From positions 1-22,809 of the forward strand of contig CAZIYW010000082.1 of assembly GCA_964543525.1 (NCBI GenBank): a stretch of DNA of 22,809 bases. Direction: 5' to 3'. Positions 16,319 through 22,809 of the stretch are shown here, in pieces (position 1 is the stretch's first letter; each line of letters opens with the position of its first letter). The notes beneath the pieces were generated by a model that was not told the origin of the DNA, did no database searches, and saw only the letters and a list, made by a program, of their open reading frames with translations. The translations under genes and the position numbers were made by a program. This DNA comes from CBDVBE01 sp964543525 (GTDB lineage: Bacteria; Fibrobacterota; Chitinivibrionia; Chitinivibrionales; JANQEN01).

Positions 16319-17527
16319 ACGAAACGAGCATTACTTTTTGCCCTGCTGACGGTAACCTGTTTGATTACCCTTGGATTTGCAGAAATTAAGTTCACGGTTA
16401 TTCACGAAAGCAATACACCCCGGATAACCGATAATGCTGTTGTGCGTCTGGTAAATAAGGCGCTTAATCTCAACAAAACCACGATACCGTACTATCGCTC
16501 GACCGTGAGTATCTATGCGCTCACTACCGGAGAAATTGATCATTGTGTGGTCTATCTGTTCAGGTCGGACACCTACACTGCAGAGTGTTACCGGCTTGAT
16601 ATAAGAGGTGACAGAGTAACGAAAATCACCGAAGATTACGATGAACCCGAGGACCCCGACGAAGAGTTATGTGGTACCTGTCCGGATCCCGAAGTAGAAG
16701 CGCTCTTTTCCTATATAGCCGATGCTTGTTTCCCCGGTGCGTTCCTCTATGGAAATCAGGCATATCAGGATGCCATGGCTGCCGGTGTGAAAGCGGTAAT
16801 ACTGCACGGTATGCAGGAAACCAAGCAGGCTGTTCTTGACTATTTGTCCTGCCCGAAGCTCATTACATGGGGAAGAATCGGTCACGGCATGAAAACCCAC
16901 ATCAATTTGAGTGACAATTCCGGAAGTATATCATCTACGGAGGTTTCACAAATGGCCGATAAAATCAATGGGCGGGTATTTATTTTCAATTCCTGTTGGT
17001 GCCATAACGATCCATTTGAGTCCGCCATGATCGGTGCGGGTGCATACTTTTTCGCCGGAGGTGACATTGCGTTATCCGGGGGCAATACAGGAAAAGAGGA
17101 GGTGTTTGCGAAATTTTATAAAAAGGCGATCGCCGGAGAAAAAGAGCTGGAGCAATCTATGGAGGAGGCCATTGCAGAGGTCAATTACCCCGATGCCTGG
17201 GGATGGTCCGGTGCAGGTCCCGGCCCCTATTACATGTTCGGCACTACCGCTATAAACAGTATGAATACAGACCAACCCGTGTCATTCAGAATCCTGGTAA
17301 ATCCGGAATCGGTTGTATTTACTCCCCAAGGTATTGATCTTTCCTCATCAATCATTTCAATCTTCACTCCAACCGGAAGGCTTATCCGTAAGAATACGTT
17401 ATCCCGGAGAGTATTCTCCTGGGATCTCACCGGTAACAACGGCTTCCCGGTTTCAGACGGTACGTACATCGTTATTATTAACGACGGAACATCTTCGTTA
17501 AACAGGACTTTCACACTCACCAGATAA
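16319..17527 (+). CDS. Secreted caspase-fold (clan CD) peptidase-like protein with sorting-type C-terminal domain; probable ACG start
   Basis: The frame continues upstream of the TTG at 16361 to an ACG at 16319-16321, five bases after GGGAGG. Reading from ACG gives (M)KRALLFALLTVTCLITLGFA, a textbook signal peptide, whereas a start at 16361 would cut it in half. The gene therefore either uses a rare ACG start or lost its ATG by one transition. The 402-residue protein has an unassigned N-terminal region (~22-105), an acidic linker (DEPEDPDEEL), then a caspase-like domain with likely His189 (GRIGHGM) and Cys226 (FNSCWCH) and the helix pattern after them (GAYFFAGGD ... KFYKKAIAGEKELEQSMEEA). The last ~80 residues (ISIFTPTGRLIRKN ... 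GFPVSDGTYIVIIND) resemble a FlgD-like/type IX sorting domain. It is probably an exported cysteine peptidase related to C25; activity is not certain. Confidence 0.75.
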   Translation, partial: TKRALLFALLTVTCLITLGFAEIKFTVIHESNTPRITDNAVVRLVNKALNLNKTTIPYYRSTVSIYALTTGEIDHCVVYLFRSDTYTAECYRLDIRGDRVTKITEDYDEPEDPDEELCGTCPDPEVEALFSYIADACFPGAFLYGNQAYQDAMAAGVKAVILHGMQETKQAVLDYLSCPKLITWGRIGHGMKTHINLSDNSGSISSTEVSQMADKINGRVFIFNSCWCHNDPFESAMIGAGAYFFAGGDIALSGGNTGKEEVFAKFYKKAIAGEKELEQSMEEAIAEVNYPDAWGWSGAGPGPYYMFGTTAINSMNTDQPVSFRILVNPESVVFTPQGIDLSSSIISIFTPTGRLIRKNTLSRRVFSWDLTGNNGFPVSDGTYIVIINDGTSSLNRTFTLTR

Positions 17528-17654
17528 TCTGAACGCTGCCTGATTTTAATACGGTAGGCAATAAAGTGCTTTTGGGGGAGTGGTGAAATAAAAACAGCCC
17601 TGTCATGAATCGTGTTTATAAAATATACAGTTGCTCAAATGCCTGATTACCTCT
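17528..17654. other. Short spacer after the caspase-fold gene
   Basis: No gene. An imperfect stem TGCCT/AGGCA (within 17536-17560) lies just after the stop but has no T tract. Nothing else is recognised. Confidence 0.4.
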
Positions 17655-18284
17655 CTAAAAAAGGAAAAAGAAGCCGAAAGAAGGCGTAAAGATTGATTCT
17701 AAATAAACATCAAATCCGTTATTCTCCGTTTTTATTAGGAACTGTTCATACTTGGATATTCGGTATCGTACGTGCAGTATATCGGATGATAAATGAAGGT
17801 GAATGACATCCGTTATATGCAAATCAATGTTTACCGGTAGAGTGGCATTTATTGACATGTTAAGGTACTGAGTATATTTATACGGAGATCCACTCTCATA
17901 CTTAAGTTTAAACAGATTGACATAACTTATTTCCGGGCCAGAGGAAAGATTTATAATTTTTTGGTGGCGTAGAATTGAGTGGACCTAGGCAACATATGGC
18001 GTATTTTCATGAAAATTGCGAAAGTTTGCAGCCGTGAAGGGCAAAGATTTTCTAATTGTAACAATTACAATGTATTATAAATTCAAAGGTTATGCGGATT
18101 ATATATTATTTTATACTGTGTGCTCTGAATCCAGGGTATCAGATTATGGCGCAGGTCTCCAAAATTCTACGCTACTAATTTTTTTACGAATAAGATGAAA
18201 ATAAGTACCAAAACCTGCTCCCAGATTGAATTGTGTTCTTTCATTTGAAGAGGTTTTTACAACGCTGCCGGTTATAGAAATCCT
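17655..18284 (-). pseudogene. Decayed frame, possibly an outer-membrane beta-barrel protein
   Basis: One minus-strand frame, interrupted by several stops, reads protein-like text over 630 bases. From 18284: RISITGSVVKTSSNERTQFN, then LGAGFGTYFHLIRKKISS, to a TAA at 18144-18146. A last open piece, 17984-17655, contains KIINLSSGPEISYVNLFKLK, YESGSPYKYTQYLNMSIN and IDLHITDVIHLHLSSDILHV, and ends SFGFFFLF-stop. The alternating polar/hydrophobic strands, LGAGFGTYF and the aromatic C-terminal Phe are what outer-membrane barrels look like. No family is recognised and there is no start. It may be chance, but the shared phase of the two pieces is notable. Confidence 0.35.
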
Positions 18285-18716
18285 CAAAAACGGAATGCAA
18301 CAGATCACTACTAACCGCTAATGCTGTTTGTCCTTCTTCTGTGCTTTCTGAAACACGGCTTTCAAACCAATCACATTGCCGGACACGTATTTATTGTAAA
18401 ATAAAACAGTTGAGAATTAATTAGTTTTGGCAATACGTACGAAGAACTTCTGAACCCGCTGCTTGGATTGTATTCCGTAATTGTAGCAGAGGTACATAAT
18501 AAGTGTGCAATCTTAGTCGTATATTAAAAGGAGTTACCTGTAAATGGTACGCGGTGAAATAGCATTTTATCAGGGGTATTTAGTATATTTATTGTGGGAA
18601 AAATCCCTTGAACCAGTGTGGAGGTATCACCTGCCGGTTTATCCGTTCTGAACCAGGTCCTGTCGGCATGAGTGTGTTTACATGTTAATACATGGAGCAG
18701 TGCATTCCATTGAAAA
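18285..18716. other. Intergenic region, weak small ORF
   Basis: No recognised gene. A 35-residue frame (MVRGEIAFYQGYLVYLLWEK...) starts at ATG 18544 after AAAAGGAGTTACCTGTAA and ends at 18649-18651. The RBS is good in sequence but sits about 11 bases away, and the peptide matches nothing known to me. Confidence 0.3.
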
Positions 18717-18881
18717 ATGAAAGTGATTGAATATGGACTGTTAACCGTATTTTCTAATGACAGCCAATGGTATGGTGACGGTGGAGAATGTATATTGAAA
18801 CAGACAGGATTACCGGCAAGTGTGGTTGTGTGGAGATTATGGGTGCATTTGCAGTACCGGTTGACATGGCAGGAGCGTTAG
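18717..18881 (+). CDS. Possible 54-residue upstream ORF of the KamA-family gene
   Basis: ATG 18717 to TAG 18879-18881 encodes MKVIEYGLLTVFSNDSQWYG followed by 34 more residues, with three bases to the next ATG. Its own RBS is poor (TTGAAAA). The RBS of the radical SAM gene (AGGAG, 18871-18875) lies inside its last codons, which would permit translational coupling. No family is recognised and it may be a chance frame. Confidence 0.25.
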   Translation: MKVIEYGLLTVFSNDSQWYGDGGECILKQTGLPASVVVWRLWVHLQYRLTWQER

Positions 18882-18884
18882 TTG

Positions 18885-20693
18885 ATGAAAAGACTCATTC
18901 GATACGATAAGCAGCGGCTTCTCAGGGAGCTCTGGCAGGCGGATTCGCGTGTGAGGGATATTCTCGGCGAGGCCCGCAATCTGCATAACGCACGTGGGCG
19001 GCTCATGGACTACCTCAACAGTCTCGAAGATAAATATTTCAACATTACATCGGGTATGAAGATAATTGGCAAGCATATTATTGAGCGTAACAATGCAAAG
19101 GAGTGTATACGGGTTTTCAAGAACATACTCCGTACCGAAAATGAAAAACTGACCGGTTGTTCGGCACTGCAGCATCTGTATAATCTGGCACGGTACCCGA
19201 AAGCCAGTCTTGAGGCCGTGCACGAGGGATTTCTCTGCGAGTTGATTTTTCTGTTCTGGGGTATCAATGCCAACAGCGGTATCCTGCCGGAACGATTCGG
19301 TACCCTGCGTCGTGATGTTGCAGGTGATGCCCAGCGTCGTTCGAAGCATCTTGACCGCTATGCGCGCCATATCAGAAATGCAATGAAACGGTATCGGACC
19401 GGATTCGATAAAGAGCAGCGCAAAGCACGGTACGAATCAACTAAAAAAATACTCGAGTATTTTGGCGCTACGCGTAAAGAGTGGCAGGACTATCGATGGC
19501 ATTTTAAACATCTCATTCGTGATTTGAAGACTCTGCAGGCGCTGGCCCGTCTGAGCGACGATGAGGAGGCGGGGATAAAGGCTGCAGCAAAGTATGGTAT
19601 TCCTTTTCAGATTACGCCACACTACCTTTCTCTGTTTACTCTGTCCGGCAGAAATGAATATGATCGTATTCTCCGTGCGCAGGTAATCCCGTCGGTTGAC
19701 TACTGTAAAAAAGTGAAAGAAAACCGTGACAAGGGCATTGACCTGGACTTTATGGGTGAAAGAGCAACCAGTCCGGTCCCGGCAATTACCCGCCGGTATC
19801 CGCAGATAGTTATTCTCAAACCGTTTGATTCATGTCCACAGATCTGCGTGTATTGCCAGCGTAACTGGGAGATAAAGGAAAGTGACAGTATCGATGTCCG
19901 TGACAAGGATATCAGTAGGGCACTCTCATGGCTAACCAAAAATACCGAAATCAACGAAGTACTGGTGACCGGAGGAGATCCGCTCATGCTGCGGAGCAGT
20001 CGTCTCGACGCACTGCTTGGGAAACTGGCACAGCTACGTCATATCGAACGAATACGAATAGGTACGCGTATGCTAGTGACACTACCCTTCAGATTCGACG
20101 ATGAGCTGCTTGACGTATTCAAAAAGTACCATGAACTTGGCAAACGTGAAGTCTGTATCATTACGCACATTGAATCCCCCCTGGAGATAACCGGTGATGT
20201 GCTGAATGCGGTTAAACGCATCAAGGCGCTGGGTATCAGTATTCACAACCAGCAGGTGTTTACCTACTACAACAGCCGCCATTATGAAAGCAGTCACCTG
20301 CGCAAGGTTATCCGTCGCTGCGGTATCGAGCCCTACTATACTTTCAATACCAAGGGAAAGGAAGAAACCACGGATTTCCGTGTACCTATTGCGCGGCTCC
20401 AGCAGGAGATGAAAGAGGAGTCGCGTCTCATGCCGGGACTGGTTCGTACCGATAATCCCGTATTCAACGTCCCCCGACTGGGAAAATCCAACCTGCGTGC
20501 GTGGCAGGACCACGAGCCCATTATGTTGCTGCCGAATGGCCGCCGGGTCTACCGGTTCTATCCCTGGGAATCACGACTGGACTATGCCGACGATTATATC
20601 TACACCGACGTCTCTATCTATGACTATCTCAAACGTCTGTATATGGATGCTGAAGACATTGGCGACTATCAGTCAATCTGGTACTATTTCTAA
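18885..20693 (+). CDS. KamA-family radical SAM protein with long N-terminal extension
   Basis: 602 residues from ATG 18885, preferred to the TTG at 18882 because AGGAG lies nine bases upstream. Residues ~1-285 are an unassigned, mostly helical, Arg/Lys-rich extension not present in ordinary lysine 2,3-aminomutases (~400-470 residues). The radical SAM core carries CPQICVYC, with cluster Cys317, Cys321 and Cys324, then VLVTGGDPLML and CIITHIESPLEIT. Near the end NPVFNVPRLGKSN offers a candidate PLP lysine (Lys534). At the places of the two lysine-binding aspartates of lysine 2,3-aminomutase, my alignment by eye gives Arg465 (VFTYYNSR) and Asn528 (FNVPR). Glutamate 2,3-aminomutase has Lys and Asn there, so the substrate may be acidic rather than lysine. 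Cytoplasmic, probably PLP-dependent 1,2-amino migration. GC-richer than its neighbours. Confidence 0.85.
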   Translation: MKRLIRYDKQRLLRELWQADSRVRDILGEARNLHNARGRLMDYLNSLEDKYFNITSGMKIIGKHIIERNNAKECIRVFKNILRTENEKLTGCSALQHLYNLARYPKASLEAVHEGFLCELIFLFWGINANSGILPERFGTLRRDVAGDAQRRSKHLDRYARHIRNAMKRYRTGFDKEQRKARYESTKKILEYFGATRKEWQDYRWHFKHLIRDLKTLQALARLSDDEEAGIKAAAKYGIPFQITPHYLSLFTLSGRNEYDRILRAQVIPSVDYCKKVKENRDKGIDLDFMGERATSPVPAITRRYPQIVILKPFDSCPQICVYCQRNWEIKESDSIDVRDKDISRALSWLTKNTEINEVLVTGGDPLMLRSSRLDALLGKLAQLRHIERIRIGTRMLVTLPFRFDDELLDVFKKYHELGKREVCIITHIESPLEITGDVLNAVKRIKALGISIHNQQVFTYYNSRHYESSHLRKVIRRCGIEPYYTFNTKGKEETTDFRVPIARLQQEMKEESRLMPGLVRTDNPVFNVPRLGKSNLRAWQDHEPIMLLPNGRRVYRFYPWESRLDYADDYIYTDVSIYDYLKRLYMDAEDIGDYQSIWYYF

Positions 20694-20761
20694 TGCGGTT
20701 ATATCTCACCAGGTTGTATTTATCCCTGTTACTTGCGGTATTGCAGTACATAACCGATTAA
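20693..20761 (+). other. 22-residue hydrophobic ORF overlapping the KamA stop (TAATG)
   Basis: The stop TAA (20691-20693) overlaps an ATG at 20693 that reads MRLYLTRLYLSLLLAVLQYI-TD before a stop. It looks like the first part of a signal peptide. Such overlaps mark translational coupling, but the peptide ends without a mature domain and it may be coincidence. Confidence 0.2.
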
Positions 20762-20827
20762 TGCACTATATTTTATATATGGTAATGCAAACATATGATA
20801 CATTATAAAGTTTTTCGGAGGTACTAA

Positions 20828-20926
20828 ATGGTACACTGCATCAATTCAGTTAGGGTATATATTATTCTCATATTATCCGCAGCAGGTGTTGCTGCATTAT
20901 CGGATAACGGTTTCAGGGCGAAATGA
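20828..20926 (+). pseudogene. Orphan signal peptide (32 codons)
   Basis: CGGAGG (20816-20821) precedes ATG 20828 at normal spacing. The 32 residues (MVHCINSVRVYIILILSAAG, then VAALSDNGFRAK) form a signal peptide with a plausible AxA-type cleavage and a few mature residues, then a TGA. Most likely the 5' end of a deleted or frameshifted exported-protein gene. Confidence 0.4.
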
Positions 20927-20989
20927 GCTATTTTAAATAAAATAAGAGCGTGTTAAAATCAATAAACAAGGTAGTTACGGGAAATATTA

Positions 20990-21271
20990 ATGAACATATA
21001 CAGCCTTCCACCGCTCATAGCCGTTCTCCTTACCTTATTTTTCGTATTACTGCTCAATAAACACAGCCGCAGTAAAGAGCTTACTGTAATCGGTAATATG
21101 TATTCATTCTTTATTATCTGGTGGCAGCTGGGCTATGCCTATCTCTTTCCGTTGAAGAGAAAGTGTCATGATTGTGTTACACAATTGCTTTTCCTGACCC
21201 CAACTGTTAATCGTTCATTAATGAAAATTCACTTTGCCAATGTACATGAGAAAACATCTGTAAATGGTTGA
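20990..21271 (+). pseudogene. N-terminal fragment of a histidine-kinase-type 7TM sensor
   Basis: Begins at ATG with MNIYSLPPLIAVLLTLFFVL, the characteristic start of the N-terminal 7TM sensor region of many histidine kinases (MNIYSLPPLIAFLL... from memory), and continues to a second membrane segment (FFIIWWQLGYAYLF). Beyond residue ~56 the text (KRKCHDCVTQLLFLTPTVNR) no longer resembles the family, and it ends at 93 residues. The sensor, HAMP/PAS and kinase domains are missing. RBS-like GGGA lies about 10 bases upstream. Probably a deletion stump. Confidence 0.55.
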
Positions 21272-21327
21272 AATGGTAAAGGATACATGTTGTAAAGGAG
21301 ATGTTTTCGGAAAGATGCGTTGCGTTA

Positions 21328-21693
21328 TCAGGAAGTCAGCCAGTTCCGTGCTTCAAGAGCAGTTTTAAAAACCTTTGCCTCTAATCCCGTAACCTTATTG
21401 ATTGCATTGACAATTTTCCGCTTGATATCGGTCAATCCGATTACCGCGACTTTTGAGCAGCTATTCTTGATTTTCCTGGATGCTTCAGCAAATTTCAATT
21501 GACTGGCCGTTGATACCTCTGTTTTTTCAACGTCAACGAGAAGGAGGATGTCACTTTTACCGGTTTTTTTAATGTGATGAACACAATAATCTATGAATGA
21601 TAAGAGTTTTTCACCCGTTAACCCATGATAATTGTTTACCAGGATTTTATTACCCCGGTGAGTAACCCAGCGAACTCTATGGTTGGTATCCAT
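21328..21693 (-). CDS. SpoIIAA-like / STAS-SEC14-type small protein
   Basis: 121 residues, minus strand, from ATG 21693. The order of strands and helices fits the SpoIIAA-like (STAS/SEC14) family of small cytoplasmic proteins: NKILVNNYHGLTGEKLLSFI, DILLLVDVEKTEVSTAS, then AVIGLTDIKRKIVNAINKVT and FKTALEARNWLTS at the end. It is about the usual length and looks intact. Function in this family is mostly unknown; a regulatory or scaffold role is possible. It is a single gene, convergent with the kinase stump and divergent from nothing intact, preceded by an A+T-rich promoter-like region. Confidence 0.75.
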   Translation of the reverse strand: MDTNHRVRWVTHRGNKILVNNYHGLTGEKLLSFIDYCVHHIKKTGKSDILLLVDVEKTEVSTASQLKFAEASRKIKNSCSKVAVIGLTDIKRKIVNAINKVTGLEAKVFKTALEARNWLTS

Positions 21694-21860
21694 AATTGAC
21701 CCAAAAAAGAAAAAGTGTTATAGTGTTTCTATTATTTCAATAATTTATTATAACATAAAAAAAATAAAAAACACGAGAAAAGCTATCGTTACGAAAGAAA
21801 ATAAAATGACAACGCACCGTTATCCGACAGGGTGTCCGGTTAATACGGTTGTTCCGGCAT
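21694..21860 (-). promoter_or_regulatory. Promoter-like region of the SpoIIAA-like gene
   Basis: Read on the minus strand, TATAAT (complement of 21747-21752) lies about 55 bases before the start codon in a very A+T-rich block. No good -35 box is seen at the usual distance. Confidence 0.3.
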
Positions 21861-22368
21861 TCAATGCATCCCAAGTTTTACCGGCAACCATGTTGACAGA
21901 GCAGGTATAAGGGTAAGCACTGTCAGTACGGCAATATTGATGCAGATATACGGTATAAGTCGTCTCGATATGGCATCAATGCTTGTTCTACCGAGATTCG
22001 CAGCGGTGAAAATATTTACTCACACCGGCGGGGTAATCTGTCCGATAGCAAGGGCGGTAATAAATACCACCCCGTACCACAGGGGGTCGATACCGAATGT
22101 TTTAAGCACTGGCATGAGAATCGGCATCAGGAGATAGGAGATAGAGATTGCATCGAGAAACATACCAAGCAGGAGCAAAAAGAGATTTAAGTGTAGGCGC
22201 CAGCAAGGGAAACAAGGCGATTGTTGCAATAAAATTCACCCCGATCATCTGTGCTCCGAGCCCGAAACTCATAAGGGTGACGGTACCCGCAACACCAAGT
22301 GCGATGCTTACGGGCACCCCGATGAGCATAAGCACGAAAAACAGACTTATTGCAATGAATGCAGCCAT
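21861..22368 (-). pseudogene. dctM: TRAP transporter large permease DctM, internally deleted and interrupted
   Basis: From ATG 22368 (RBS GGGGAA) the minus strand reads MAAFIAISLFFVLMLIGVPV and further to ALFPLLA, the first ~55 residues of DctM. At about 22188-22200 the homology jumps, in another frame, to the last part of the protein: NLFLLLLGMFLDAISISYLL, FGIDPLWYGVVF, GQITPPV. There a TGA (22020-22022) replaces the usual Gly of PPVG, after which VNIFTAANLGRTSIDAISRR continues to LGMH and the stop at 21861-21863. Family members are ~430 residues; more than half is deleted. The normal partner of DctQ and a DctP binding protein in uptake of organic acids, it is clearly dead here. Confidence 0.8.
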
Positions 22369-22412
22369 TTTTTCCCCGACAGTAAAAAGAATGAACAATC
22401 TATACAACAACT

Positions 22413-22769
22413 TCAGCGGTTGTTATCAGGGCTTAAAGTTTCTTGAATACTTTTATTGTTCGCACCATTCCGCTGCAGGGCCCCGCGATACAAGCCGATG
22501 AAAAGGGCGGGGGAGCATGCAATGACGCCTGCATAATATATCCATACCGGGATACCTAGTGACGGTGATTCTGCTTTGAAAAAGGTTATTTCCCGATAGA
22601 TGGCTTGAACAAGAAAAATGTCGACAATAAGGAAGAACGCGGCAGCAAGCAGTGCGCTTAAAATGATGACGATCCGCTGAAAACGTTGCGAAAACAGGTT
22701 GAACAAAGATTCCATGTCCATGTGCGCACCGCGTTCAAAGGCTATGCTATGCCGCTGCTTGATTACCAT
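22413..22769 (-). pseudogene. dctQ: TRAP transporter small permease DctQ, probably N-terminally truncated
   Basis: 118 residues on the minus strand. AFERGAHMDMESLFNLFSQR matches the middle of DctQ (the GxHxxxD region after TM2). It is followed by TM3 (IVIILSALLAAAFFLIVDIF) and SPSLGIPVWIYYAGVIACSP with TM4. Usual length is ~160-190, and TM1-TM2 are not seen before MVIKQRHS. An in-frame TAA lies just upstream (22773-22775), and in that upstream sequence another frame reads FKGNAFNTV-stop. It sits 45 bases before DctM in the normal Q-M order. With DctM destroyed it has no partner here. Whether the missing N-terminus reflects a deletion or a frameshift cannot be told at the window edge. Confidence 0.65.
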
Positions 22770-22809
22770 GCGTTATACGGTGTTGAAGGCGTTACCCTTG
22801 AAGACATGG

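Noticed and set aside
18055..18071. Inverted repeat ATTGTAA/TTACAAT as an operator
   Set aside because: It is a perfect 7-bp palindrome arm pair but lies in A+T-rich decayed sequence far from any intact promoter.
18837..19370. 177-residue minus-strand ORF inside the KamA gene
   Set aside because: Antisense of the well-supported radical SAM gene, with no recognisable protein pattern.
22148..22501. 117-residue plus-strand ORF
   Set aside because: Antisense of the DctM and DctQ remnants.
1..22809. tRNA or rRNA genes
   Set aside because: No cloverleaf with a TTC-type arm and no rRNA core sequence was noticed on either strand by eye.

Overview
The window looks like chromosomal DNA of a Fibrobacterota/Chitinivibrionia-type Gram-negative bacterium, probably from an uncultured lineage. 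Three things in the sequence point there. A FISUMP-type domain (named after Fibrobacter succinogenes) ends a giant lipoprotein. Several proteins end in C-terminal domains of the type IX secretion (Por) class. There are also several secreted clan CD cysteine peptidases. The assignment is an inference from domain content; no rRNA or tRNA is visible.

Layout. 1-430: the 3' end of a secreted beta-helix-type protein with a sorting domain. 430-860: debris of two unrelated genes. 959-2977: a C25 (gingipain-like) peptidase with a good terminator. 3290-4640: truncated remains of an HlyD-like adaptor (minus), a TolC-like channel (plus) and a REP-type Y1 transposase. 5040-8174: a duplicated leader (hairpin, tiny ORF, purine-rich RBS), one copy before an orphan signal peptide and one before a second, larger C25 peptidase, which ends in a terminator. 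8300-8510: a double-hairpin element. 8689-13035: a 1448-residue lipoprotein of about 13 Ig-like domains plus FISUMP, with three almost identical 267-bp units. 13379-15166: a GT-C type membrane glycosyltransferase fused to TPRs. 15180-15830: a dead IS630 transposase abutting an internal fragment of an S13 D-Ala-D-Ala carboxypeptidase. 16319-17527: a secreted caspase-fold protein whose natural start appears to be ACG. 17655-18284: a decayed frame that may have encoded an outer-membrane barrel. 18885-20693: a long KamA-family radical SAM enzyme. 20693-21271: orphan signal peptides and a histidine-kinase sensor fragment. 21328-21693: a small SpoIIAA/STAS-like protein (minus). 21861-22769: a broken TRAP transporter (DctM and DctQ, minus).

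How it fits together. The intact genes are mostly surface or secretion biology: two or three clan CD peptidases with sorting domains, a huge adhesin-like lipoprotein and a lipid-linked-sugar type glycosyltransferase. Between them lies an unusually high density of gene fragments, truncated transporters and dead transposases, so the region reads as an accessory, rearranging segment. No complete novel defence or mobile system is visible. The most notable signals are the duplicated hairpin/micro-ORF leaders of the C25 genes, the recent 267-bp domain amplification, the ACG start, and a KamA paralogue whose lysine-binding aspartates appear to be replaced.
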